From an uncultured Gemmatimonadota bacterium (GTDB lineage Bacteria; Gemmatimonadota; Gemmatimonadetes; Gemmatimonadales; Gemmatimonadaceae): 7,149 nt of DNA. The translations under genes were made by a program, and so were the position numbers. How positions within the stretch are numbered: the stretch's first letter is position 1; each line of letters opens with the position of its first letter. Of this stretch, positions 1-6,502 are shown in pieces. Where the stretch lies: NCBI GenBank assembly GCA_946479895.1, contig CAMLHT010000203.1:1-7149 (forward strand), given 5' to 3'. The notes under the pieces are model-generated. The model was not told the origin of the DNA and ran no database searches. It worked only from the letters and a program-made list of their open reading frames with translations.

Positions 1-2
1 GC

Positions 3-1691
3 GGCCCCGAAGCGGCGACGCTGTACGGGTCCGATGCGATGGGGGGCGTCATCCAGGTGTTCACGAAGCGTGGTGCCCCCGGCCTCACGCGCCCCCACGT
101 GGACGCCAGCGTGTCGCTGGGATCCATCGAGAGCCAGTTCAAGGACGGCGCTACCACGCGCCAGGCGTACAGCTTCGCCGTGAACGGCGGGAGCGAGTCG
201 GCCGGATACACCCTTGGGGGGACGTACACGCGCATCGGGGCGTGGCTCCCGGACTACTTCCTCACCTCTCCCAGCCTGTACGGCGGCGTGCGCATCGCGA
301 GCGGCGGGTTCACAGTCGATGTGTCCGGCCGCTCGTACACCATGTCGAACGGGTTCGCCAACAACCCGAAGATGGTGGCCATCGGGGCGTACGATCCGGC
401 ACCGCTGTACGAGGAGGCCGTCTACCGCCAGGAGACGTGGGGGGCCGACGTGCAGTACGTCGCGCGCTCGTGGTGGCGCCACGAGCTGACGCTCGGCATC
501 GACCGGTTCGGCACGGACGATCACAACACCAGACCTCGAGAGACCACGCCCGCCGACACGTTTCTCCTGGTCAACGATGGTGAACGGCGAAGGGCATCGA
601 TCCGCTACAACACATCCGTGACGGTGCCCGTCGCCTCGCGAGCGAACGCGACGGTGACGGCGGGGATCGATCATTCGGCACTCATCGAGACCGGCTATGT
701 CGCGTACGCCGCCACGAACCTTTCGGGCACCATCTCCTCCGATCCGAACAGCCCAGCGTATCCGAATCGCAGCCTCACGCAGAATACCGGATACTTCGGG
801 CAGCTTCAGTTGGCCATCGACGATGCGCTGTTCGCGACCGTGGGGGTACGGGCCGAGTCCAACACGAGCTTCGGCGATGAGGTCGGAACGCTCACGTCGC
901 CACGTGTGGGACTGACCTACGTACGCGATGTCGGCGGCACGACGCTCAAGCTTCGCGGCTCGTACGGGGATGCGATTCGAGCTCCCCTGGCGGCGTGGAA
1001 GCAGTACACGCGCACTCCCTACTACACCCAGCTCGCCAACCCCGCGCTACGGCCAGAGCGCCAGCGCGGAGGCGACATCGGCATCGATCTCGTGGGCGGA
1101 GCGCGATGGTCCATCGGGGTCACGTACTACGACCAGACCGCCGCCGATCTCCTCCAACTCGTGGTCGCCGACGCGACAGCGGATGTCCCCACGTTCCACT
1201 TCGAGAACATCGGCCGGATCAGGAACAACGGGCTCGAGCTGGAGGGAGCTTTACACCTCTCGAAGGTCGATCTGGACGCCCATTACGCGATCACGAACAG
1301 CAAGGCTCGGGCGCTCGGTGCCGAGTATACCGGTGACCTTCGTCCAGGGGACCAGATCCTCGGCTTCCCGCGGCAGACGGGAGGGATCACCGCCGCCGTG
1401 CGTCCGCTCCGGGGGACCGCGCTGTCTCTGGGGATGAGCTACATCGGCCGCTGGACCAACTACGACTACCTCGCGCTGTATGGCGGAGAGGACCGGGGCG
1501 AGATGAGGAACTACTGGATGACCTATCCCTCGTTCGTGAAGGCGAACGTCTCAGTGACGCAGAAGCTGAGCGCGCAGCTCAGCGGCTTCATCTCGGTCGA
1601 GAACGTGGCGAACAGCAACGCGTACGAGTGGGACAACTACACGCCGGTGGAGGGGCGCATCACCATGATCGGACTTCGGGCGAGCTACTGA
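3..1691 (+). CDS. TonB-dependent outer-membrane receptor, 3' part (plug end plus beta-barrel)
   Basis: This is the C-terminal 562 residues of a TonB-dependent receptor, an outer-membrane beta-barrel that takes up large ligands using energy passed on by TonB-ExbBD. The reading frame is open from base 3, so the true start lies left of the window; the ATG at 39 is an internal Met. The first visible residues contain LYGSDAMGGVIQVFTKRG, the hallmark end of the plug domain (family form LYGSxAxGGVIxIxTK). About 540 residues of alternating aromatic and polar strands follow. A typical late-barrel segment, NPALRPE, lies at about visible residues 346-352. The last residues, IGLRASY, end in an aromatic residue as expected for a BAM-inserted barrel protein. 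The next gene starts one base after the stop, so the two are co-transcribed. The ligand cannot be read from the sequence: siderophore, vitamin, glycan and peptide importers all share these features. Confidence 0.93.
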   Translation, partial: GPEAATLYGSDAMGGVIQVFTKRGAPGLTRPHVDASVSLGSIESQFKDGATTRQAYSFAVNGGSESAGYTLGGTYTRIGAWLPDYFLTSPSLYGGVRIASGGFTVDVSGRSYTMSNGFANNPKMVAIGAYDPAPLYEEAVYRQETWGADVQYVARSWWRHELTLGIDRFGTDDHNTRPRETTPADTFLLVNDGERRRASIRYNTSVTVPVASRANATVTAGIDHSALIETGYVAYAATNLSGTISSDPNSPAYPNRSLTQNTGYFGQLQLAIDDALFATVGVRAESNTSFGDEVGTLTSPRVGLTYVRDVGGTTLKLRGSYGDAIRAPLAAWKQYTRTPYYTQLANPALRPERQRGGDIGIDLVGGARWSIGVTYYDQTAADLLQLVVADATADVPTFHFENIGRIRNNGLELEGALHLSKVDLDAHYAITNSKARALGAEYTGDLRPGDQILGFPRQTGGITAAVRPLRGTALSLGMSYIGRWTNYDYLALYGGEDRGEMRNYWMTYPSFVKANVSVTQKLSAQLSGFISVENVANSNAYEWDNYTPVEGRITMIGLRASY

Positions 1692-1692
1692 C

Positions 1693-3594
1693 ATGACCTC
1701 ACAGTCTCGTTTCAGGCGCTCACTCATTCCTTGCGCCGTCACGCTCGCCGGTCTCTGGCCGTGCACGCCACGGCTGATCGCACAGTCGCATGAGCAGAAC
1801 AAGGCCGGATCGCCGATCGTGGCCGCACCGAGCGTGCACGTCTCGTCCGACTGCCCCAACGATCCGTTTTTCGAGACCGCGCTGGCGGTCGATCCCAAAG
1901 ACTCTCGCCACCTCATCGGCGCTGCCATGGAGTTCATGCGGGACGGCACATCGGGGAGCGCGGTCTACGTCTCGTGGGACGGCGGTGCCACCTGGACCAG
2001 GAGCCGCCGCGTCGGTACGGACAGCACGGCATTTCACGGCTTCGATCCAGTGGTACTGTTCGGGCCGGACGGCACGCCGCTGTACGTCGAGAGCGACGAT
2101 CGCGTGCGCGTGCATCGCTCGCTCGATGGCGGCCGGACGTGGCTTCCCGGGGTCGTGGTTCCTGGGGGAAACTATGATCGCCAGTGGGTCGCCGTGGACC
2201 GCACCGGCCGCTACCGTGGGCGCATGTACCTGGCCGGTCTTCTGGATGTCGATCGGCTGGACGGATCGCGTAACGGTTCCATCGCCATCAGCATCTCCAC
2301 GGATAGCGGGAAGACGTTCAGCGAGCCGACGCGATGGGTCGAAGAGAACGATGGGTCGATGATGGCGATGGGGCTCGCCGTTACTCCGGATGGCACGGTG
2401 CTGATTCCGTACAAGACGGGGGTGCGCAACGCTGCGCATCTGCCGAACGACTCGGCATCCCTCCGTGTCATGCGATCCACGGATGGTGGGAGCACCTTCA
2501 CTCGCGCATCTATCGTGGTCAACACCGGTTGGCCGAAGAGCGTGCGGCCTCGAACCCCGCGAGCGGGCATACTGACGCCCATCGTGGTCGATGCCACAGG
2601 CGGAGCATTCGCCGGGAGAGTGTATCTCGCCTGGACCGACTACGTTTCCGAGGGACCCGGGGCCGGCTTCCGGGTCATGGTGGCCAGCTCCGCGGACACT
2701 GGCCGCTCGTGGAGCACCACGACCGTGAGCGACAACACTGAGCCCGCTGATCATGGCACGCTGGCACTAGCCGTGAACCGTGGTGGCGTGGTCGGGGTCA
2801 GCTGGTACGACAGGCGTGCCGATCCGGACGGACGCTGCCACCGCCTGTACTTTGCCGCGTCGCTCGATGGCGGCCAGACTTTCCTCCCGAACGTCCTGGC
2901 TGGAGGAAACCGGCCGACCTGCCCGAGCTCGGCGGCCAACCTGATACTCCGCCCCTATGCCTACCTCGACACGGACCGGATGAAATCACCTGATGGTCTG
3001 CCGGTGAACGTGGTGGGGTTCTTCACCCCGACAGGGCGCTTCCAGAACGCTGGAGACACGCAGGGACTCGTGGCGGATTCGGCCGGACGCTTTCACGCGC
3101 TCTGGATAGGAGCCGGCGACGGAGGGGTCGCGCAGCTCTGGAGCACGACGATCAGCGTCGACTCGGCGCTCGCTTCCACCAGGAGAGTGGGTGCCCCCGT
3201 GGATGTGACGTCGAACATCACGCTCGACGTCAGCCCCAGCGCCATCGATGTGGAGCGGCGCGTCATCACGCTGTCGGTGACCGCCGTCAATAGTACACGA
3301 CACCAGCTCCGCGGTCCCCTCCTGCTCACGCTCGTGAAACCAGAGACGATGCTCGAAGGAATGCACGCGACGAATGCCGACAACGGCCAGCCCGGTCCCG
3401 GGGCGCAGTGGCGCATCGAAGTAGGCAGCGACTCCGTGCTCGCCCCCGGCGAACGAAGCGAGACCAGGCTCCTGCGGTTCGTCTACGATGGTGGATCACC
3501 GCTCCGGCCGGAGAGCTCGGAGCCCGCCCAATTCCCCTTCCGGATCACTGCCCGCTCGAGCGCCACTCCCGAGGTGCGGCACATACACGAGTGA
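1693..3594 (+). CDS. Exported six-Asp-box (BNR/sialidase-like) beta-propeller protein
   Basis: This 633-residue protein is probably secreted. Residues 1-31 look like a signal peptide (SRFRR, a hydrophobic stretch, then LIAQS). Six Asp-box motifs (S-x-D-x-G-x-[TS]-[WF]) begin at residues 94, 143, 202, 262, 333 and 390, for example SWDGGATW, SLDGGRTW and STDGGSTF. They fit a six-bladed propeller of the sialidase/BNR superfamily. From about residue 500 the chain turns into a beta-rich region resembling an Ig-like C-terminal domain. I do not see the FRIP-type motif of true sialidases, so sialidase activity should not be assumed; Asp boxes are structural and occur in many non-enzymatic propellers. 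The start at 1693 lies one base after the receptor stop with no strong Shine-Dalgarno site, which suggests translational coupling. It may be a surface or periplasmic partner of the receptor, for binding or processing its ligand; that role is inferred from context only. Confidence 0.85.
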   Translation: MTSQSRFRRSLIPCAVTLAGLWPCTPRLIAQSHEQNKAGSPIVAAPSVHVSSDCPNDPFFETALAVDPKDSRHLIGAAMEFMRDGTSGSAVYVSWDGGATWTRSRRVGTDSTAFHGFDPVVLFGPDGTPLYVESDDRVRVHRSLDGGRTWLPGVVVPGGNYDRQWVAVDRTGRYRGRMYLAGLLDVDRLDGSRNGSIAISISTDSGKTFSEPTRWVEENDGSMMAMGLAVTPDGTVLIPYKTGVRNAAHLPNDSASLRVMRSTDGGSTFTRASIVVNTGWPKSVRPRTPRAGILTPIVVDATGGAFAGRVYLAWTDYVSEGPGAGFRVMVASSADTGRSWSTTTVSDNTEPADHGTLALAVNRGGVVGVSWYDRRADPDGRCHRLYFAASLDGGQTFLPNVLAGGNRPTCPSSAANLILRPYAYLDTDRMKSPDGLPVNVVGFFTPTGRFQNAGDTQGLVADSAGRFHALWIGAGDGGVAQLWSTTISVDSALASTRRVGAPVDVTSNITLDVSPSAIDVERRVITLSVTAVNSTRHQLRGPLLLTLVKPETMLEGMHATNADNGQPGPGAQWRIEVGSDSVLAPGERSETRLLRFVYDGGSPLRPESSEPAQFPFRITARSSATPEVRHIHE

Positions 3595-3609
3595 CAGTCT
3601 CGCCGTGAT

Positions 3610-3670
3610 GACGAGGTGCCGCCTCCAAGCGGAGCCTCACTCCGGCTCCGGCTGGATGCGGCACCTCGTC
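3610..3670 (+). terminator. Long inverted repeat behind the receptor/propeller unit
   Basis: A perfect 13-base inverted repeat, GACGAGGTGCCGC at 3610-3622 and GCGGCACCTCGTC at 3658-3670, encloses a second hairpin (CGGAGCC 3630-3636, loop of 7, GGCTCCG 3644-3650). It starts 15 bases after the propeller gene stop, where a terminator is expected. No run of T follows on either strand, so it is not a textbook intrinsic terminator. It could act as a 3' stabilising structure, or as a two-way block between the converging units. Confidence 0.5.
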
Positions 3671-3733
3671 GTTGGTTCGGTCGGTGGATGACTACCGCGA
3701 GAGCTCCTGGTACGTCGCTACTTACTGCCACTG

Positions 3734-3757
3734 CCGGGCGTCGCGTTCAGCGCCCGG
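3734..3757 (-). terminator. Hairpin just behind the last lasso precursor gene
   Basis: A perfect 7-base inverted repeat lies at CCGGGCG 3734-3740 and CGCCCGG 3751-3757, with a 10-base loop. On the - strand it begins 8 bases after the stop of precursor A1, so it is placed to end the lasso operon transcript or protect its 3' end. There is no U-tract after it, so intrinsic termination is not certain. Confidence 0.45.
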
Positions 3758-3765
3758 GTCGAGCC

Positions 3766-3918
3766 TCAGAGGCCGAATCCCAGATCGCCGGCGCCATTCT
3801 TCGGCAGCATCGGCGAACTAGCCTCGGCGATTCCAGTCGTCTTGATCAGCGTGACCTCGACGACGTCGCCCGACGGACGCATCGAGGGCGTCTCGTAAGG
3901 CTGCTTGGTGCCCTTCAT
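3766..3918 (-). CDS. Lasso peptide precursor A1 (50 residues)
   Basis: This is a 50-residue RiPP precursor. The leader carries the lasso recognition pattern YxxPxhxxxGxxxxxT as Tyr8, Pro11, Met13, Gly17 and Thr23; Thr at core position -2 is the family hallmark. Cutting after residue 24 gives a 26-residue core starting IKTTGIAE, with Glu at core position 8 as the likely isopeptide acceptor, an 8-residue ring and an 18-residue tail ending GAGDLGFGL. I chose the ATG at 3918 because AGGAGG sits five bases upstream and because it aligns end to end with A2. An in-frame ATG at 3954 would add 12 residues that A2 lacks and has no comparable ribosome site. The N-terminal core residue would be Ile, whereas characterised lasso peptides mostly start with Gly and less often with Ala, Ser or Cys. 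The gene is last in the string, 51 bases after A2. The family call is strong; the exact cut site is inferred. Confidence 0.88.
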   Translation of the reverse strand: MKGTKQPYETPSMRPSGDVVEVTLIKTTGIAEASSPMLPKNGAGDLGFGL

Positions 3919-3923
3919 GTGAA

Positions 3924-3929
3924 CCTCCT
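3924..3929 (-). promoter_or_regulatory. Ribosome binding site of precursor A1
   Basis: A perfect AGGAGG (CCTCCT on the + strand) lies five bases before the ATG at 3918. It decides the start of A1 against the upstream in-frame ATG at 3954 and has the same spacing as the site in front of A2. Confidence 0.85.
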
Positions 3930-3940
3930 GAATGGAGATG

Positions 3941-3963
3941 CACCGGGCGCTCACGCGCCGGTG
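3941..3963 (-). promoter_or_regulatory. Hairpin between the two precursor genes
   Basis: The 51-base gap between A2 and A1 contains an imperfect palindrome. CACCGGGCGC at 3941-3950 can pair with GCGCCGGTG at 3955-3963, giving nine pairs with one bulged G and a TCAC loop. It starts 6 bases after the A2 stop and ends 11 bases before the A1 ribosome site. It may stabilise the A2 message, partly attenuate transcription into A1, or mark a processing site. No U-tract follows. The structure is seen in the sequence; its role is inferred. Confidence 0.4.
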
Positions 3964-3969
3964 TGGTGA

Positions 3970-4122
3970 TCAGAGTCCGAATCCGATGTCGGCCGCTCCG
4001 AACTGCCCCAGGGTGGGGTTGTCGGGCTCAGCGCGGCCCAGCTGCTTGACCCGCGTCTCCTCGACCAGCGCGCCTGCGGCGCGCACGACGGGCGCCTCGT
4101 AGATCTTCTTGGTGGCGTTCAT
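3970..4122 (-). CDS. Lasso peptide precursor A2 (50 residues)
   Basis: This is the second 50-residue lasso precursor, found by translating the - strand from the ATG at 4122 to a TGA at 3970-3972. It starts MNATKKIYEAPVV and shows the leader pattern Tyr8, Pro11, Val13, Gly17, Thr23. Cutting after Arg24 gives a 26-residue core starting VKQLGRAE, with Glu at core position 8 as probable ring acceptor. A loop rich in Pro, Asp and Asn follows, then the tail GAADIGFGL. Ungapped alignment with A1 gives 24 of 50 identities, including Lys2, Gly5, Ala7 and Glu8 of the core and most of the last nine residues. AGGAGG lies five bases before the start. It follows the cyclase stop by 42 bases and precedes A1 by 51. 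The first core residue would be Val, unusual for this class. Both the leader signature and its place beside a cyclase and B2 peptidase support the call; the cut site and ring are predictions. Confidence 0.9.
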   Translation of the reverse strand: MNATKKIYEAPVVRAAGALVEETRVKQLGRAEPDNPTLGQFGAADIGFGL

Positions 4123-4127
4123 AGCTA

Positions 4128-4133
4128 CCTCCT
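4128..4133 (-). promoter_or_regulatory. Ribosome binding site of precursor A2
   Basis: A perfect AGGAGG (CCTCCT on the + strand) lies five bases before the ATG at 4122. It supports this short frame as a real gene and matches the arrangement in front of A1. Confidence 0.87.
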
Positions 4134-4164
4134 GTGAGAGTGAATCCAGTCAGACTCCTGTCCT

Positions 4165-6042
4165 TCATTGCGTGTACGGCACCGCGGAGCCACCGGCCGC
4201 CGTCCACCGACCAGACCTGACCAGCAACCAGGTTTCGAGCGTGAGCGACTGAAGTACGCCCGCTCGTCCGTCCGACTTGCGCCGCGAACCCTCGCTCTCC
4301 GTGGCGACCGCGGATCGGAGTGCATCGGCCTCGATGCACCCGAGTTGTGCGGCAATGGGATCGCGCAGCACCTTCTCGATCCGCTCCCGATCATGCATGA
4401 GCGACCAGGCACTCCGGCCGTCGAACGTGCCCTTCCACTGCCGCGTACGCACGGGCTCGGGGAGCACCCCGCGCATCGCTTCGCGCAGGATCCACTTTCG
4501 GCGGCACGGCTGCGCACACAGCGCGTGCGGCAGGCGGAGCGCGAACTCGACGAGCGGACGGTGGAGGAAGGGGTAGCGCAGGTCGAGCGCGTCGTTCAGC
4601 AGCCCGCGATCCAGCACGGAAGGAATGGAGGCCGTCGCCGCCGCGTTCTCGTGCGCGTACTTGCCGCCCACGGGCCCGGAATAGCTCCGGAGCACCACGC
4701 GCCGGTCCGCGAGGCCGAACTCCTCCACCAGGGTGCGCGGTATCCATTCGGGAACACGCGCCTCGGGAACGAGCCGCCTGCGTACCGACGGCGGCACGAG
4801 CGGCAGCGCCGCGTTCAGGTACGCCAGCTTCCAGAACGACACCCGCCCCAACGCCGCCCACCGCAGCATCTCGCTCAGCGCCTCACGCACTCGCCCCGCC
4901 GCCAGCCAGTCGGCGAAGAAGAACATGTTGCCGAGCAGGTAGTGATCGGAGCCGAGCCCGCTGAGCAGCACCCGCCCACCCGCGCCGCGAACGGTGGCGA
5001 GCACCCGCCGGTCGCGCGCGTGCAGCAGCAGCCGGCCATCGGGTGCGTCGGTGAGCGGGGGACCGGAACCGTCGTCCTCCCAGAGCAGCGAGTCGACGAA
5101 CACCTCGTTGCGGACACCGTAGGCATCGATCACGGCGTCGGAGTACTCGCGCTCGTCCGCCCCGGCGCCGACGCTGTCCGCGTACGTGACGGTTCCGCTC
5201 ACCCCCGCCGGTAGCTCCCCCTCGTTCGCGAGCGTCTGCGCGATGGACACGATCGACGACGAGTCGAGCCCGCCCGACAGCTCGGACCACACGTCCGGCC
5301 CACCGGTGACGCGGAGCCGCACGGCATCGACGAGCAGCGACCGGAACTCGTCGATCGCCATCTCGGGCGCCACGTCCTCCCGCGGCTCGCGGCCGAGCGG
5401 GGACCAGTAGACGCGGTGCACGAGGCGCTCACCGTCGATGGAAGCACTGCCGGCGGGAGGGACGGCCGACACTCCGGCGAACGCGCTCCGGTCGCTCGAT
5501 GGCGTCACCCCGGCGGCGAACTCGGTGAGGTACTGAAGGTCGTACGCCTCGCCGTCCGCCAGGAGCGCGGCGTGTGATGCGAAGGAGGTGATGCCGGGGC
5601 ACTGCGACCAGTACAGCGCGCGGACGCCGAACGCGTCTCGCGCGGCGACGCCGCGTCGGGTCGATACATCGAATACCACCACCGCGAAGTCGCCCTCGAG
5701 CATGGGCACCGCGCGCGCGCCGCCCCGCCAGAGTGCGTGCAGCGCGATGTCGAGATCGGACAGCCCGTCGAGCGCGATCTCCGCCGACCGGGCGATCTCC
5801 TGGCGGTTGTCCAATCGAACATCGCCGACGGCGATCACGGATCCGCGCACGGCGATCCGCGGCGCATCGGCCGGGTCGCCGCCGCACAGCAACGCCACGG
5901 CGGGGCCGAAGCGGAAATCGTGCACGCTCGCGCCGCTCTCACGGGCGCGCCGCGCGATCGCGGCGCGTTGCCGCGCGAGCACGGCTCCGGTGCTCGCCGA
6001 CTCCCGGCTCACGATGGAAAGCACGAATGGTGTCGCGGCCAT
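4165..6042 (-). CDS. Lasso peptide cyclase (asparagine synthetase B-like, C protein)
   Basis: This 625-residue enzyme is expected to adenylate the side chain of the ring acid (Glu8 of the core) with ATP and let the freed N-terminus attack it, closing the lasso macrolactam. The N-terminal part (about 1-215) is a class-II glutaminase-like fold, with GDVRLDNRQEI at 73-83 and LEGDFAVVVFD at 115-125. Cys2 of true asparagine synthetases is absent (start MAATPF), as is usual in lasso cyclases, so it should not use glutamine. The synthetase part has the PP-loop SGGLDSSS at 256-263, DEREYSDAV at 296-304, SGLGSDH at 361-367 (His where AsnB has Glu) and a late LRYPFLHRPLVEF segment. The ATG at 6042 is preceded by GGAGGTGA, which overlaps the B2 stop. 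The gap to B2 is 4 bases and to precursor A2 is 42. An ordinary asparagine synthetase is unlikely given the neighbours and the missing Cys2. Confidence 0.93.
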   Translation of the reverse strand: MAATPFVLSIVSRESASTGAVLARQRAAIARRARESGASVHDFRFGPAVALLCGGDPADAPRIAVRGSVIAVGDVRLDNRQEIARSAEIALDGLSDLDIALHALWRGGARAVPMLEGDFAVVVFDVSTRRGVAARDAFGVRALYWSQCPGITSFASHAALLADGEAYDLQYLTEFAAGVTPSSDRSAFAGVSAVPPAGSASIDGERLVHRVYWSPLGREPREDVAPEMAIDEFRSLLVDAVRLRVTGGPDVWSELSGGLDSSSIVSIAQTLANEGELPAGVSGTVTYADSVGAGADEREYSDAVIDAYGVRNEVFVDSLLWEDDGSGPPLTDAPDGRLLLHARDRRVLATVRGAGGRVLLSGLGSDHYLLGNMFFFADWLAAGRVREALSEMLRWAALGRVSFWKLAYLNAALPLVPPSVRRRLVPEARVPEWIPRTLVEEFGLADRRVVLRSYSGPVGGKYAHENAAATASIPSVLDRGLLNDALDLRYPFLHRPLVEFALRLPHALCAQPCRRKWILREAMRGVLPEPVRTRQWKGTFDGRSAWSLMHDRERIEKVLRDPIAAQLGCIEADALRSAVATESEGSRRKSDGRAGVLQSLTLETWLLVRSGRWTAAGGSAVPYTQ

Positions 6043-6046
6043 GGCA

Positions 6047-6054
6047 TCACCTCC
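6047..6054 (-). promoter_or_regulatory. Ribosome binding site of the cyclase, overlapping the B2 stop
   Basis: GGAGGTGA on the - strand is an excellent match to the 16S rRNA tail, and its last three bases are the TGA stop of the B2 gene. The ATG of the cyclase follows four bases later (6042). Ribosomes ending on B2 are thus placed to restart on the cyclase, a sign of translational coupling. Confidence 0.8.
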
Positions 6055-6502
6055 GATCCGCCGACGCGGGGAGCGGGGCGTACATCTTGACGTGCTCCAG
6101 CACGTCGTTCACGGGAGCGCCGTCGCACTCCACCCACGCGTGCGCCGAGAAGGGGTAGGGGTGCACGCCGATCCGCAGCGTCGCGGCCACGCCGCCGTGA
6201 CGGAGCAGGTGGTAGAGCACCAGCGACTGCTCGAGGCAGAGCGCGCGTCCCGGATACAGCGCCGCGGCCACCGCTACCGCGTGGTCGGCGGCCAGCACGA
6301 ACTCGCGATCGCTGCGTGCCTCCCCCGCCCGGCCGCGCGTCAGCCACTCCACCGCACGGAGCGTTCGCGCGAAGCCGGCGACGCGCAGCGCGCCCTTCAC
6401 GACGACGAGCGCGATGGCGCACGTCGCAACCGTTGGCGGTCGATGACGGATCGCGGCCGCCAGCGGCGAACGAACGGAGATGCTCTCGAGGTGGTCGGTC
6501 AT
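6047..6502 (-). CDS. Lasso peptide leader peptidase B2 (transglutaminase-like, B protein)
   Basis: This 151-residue cysteine protease of the lasso B2 family (transglutaminase-like fold) should remove the leader from the two precursors and hand the core to the cyclase. The catalytic triad can be seen: Cys89 in RALCLEQSLVLYHLLR, His121 in SAHAWVE and Asp133 in PVNDVLEHVKMYAP. The first 60 residues are the usual hydrophobic, helical lead-in of the family. The length matches stand-alone B2 proteins. No PqqD-like leader-binding domain (B1/RRE) is fused to it and none lies elsewhere in the window, although B2 enzymes normally depend on one. The start at 6502 forms an ATGA overlap with the ABC gene stop; GGGAG lies 7 bases upstream inside that gene. 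The family call is strong; substrate choice between A1 and A2 is not readable. Confidence 0.92.
   Translation of the reverse strand: MTDHLESISVRSPLAAAIRHRPPTVATCAIALVVVKGALRVAGFARTLRAVEWLTRGRAGEARSDREFVLAADHAVAVAAALYPGRALCLEQSLVLYHLLRHGGVAATLRIGVHPYPFSAHAWVECDGAPVNDVLEHVKMYAPLPASADRR

Noticed and set aside
1720..2754. Long - strand open frame opposite the propeller gene
   Set aside because: It is antisense to a gene with a signal peptide and six Asp boxes; the translation has no recognisable domain and a biased composition.
1693..3594. Propeller protein as a lasso peptide isopeptidase
   Set aside because: Known isopeptidases have a C-terminal alpha/beta hydrolase domain with a catalytic Ser. 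Here the propeller is of the Asp-box type and is followed by a beta-rich domain without a GxSxG motif in a hydrolase context.
3595..3765. CRISPR, tRNA or mobile element in the convergent gap
   Set aside because: Only inverted repeats are visible; there are no spaced direct repeats, no tRNA-like cloverleaf and no transposase remnant.
3766..3834. Alternative A1 core starting at Gly29 after Thr27-Thr28
   Set aside because: It looks like the usual Thr-x-Gly boundary, but no Asp or Glu then falls at positions 7-9, and the matching cut in A2 also fails (Asp at position 6). It also breaks the spacing from the leader Tyr and Gly landmarks.
3766..3954. Longer A1 reading frame of 62 residues starting at 3954
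   Set aside because: The ATG at 3918 has a perfect AGGAGG five bases upstream and matches A2 from the first residue; the 12 extra residues have no counterpart in A2 and lie over the intergenic hairpin.
3616..3969. Possible + strand gene in the gap and across A1
   Set aside because: It has no ribosome site, runs through both inverted repeats and through the antisense of A1, and its translation is arginine-rich without motifs.
4168..5214. Long + strand open frame opposite the cyclase
   Set aside because: It is antisense to a well-supported gene, rich in Arg, Pro and His as expected for a mirror frame in G+C-rich DNA, and shows no known motif.
4165..6042. Housekeeping asparagine synthetase
   Set aside because: Cys2 is missing, and the gene is coupled to a B2 peptidase and followed by two lasso precursors.
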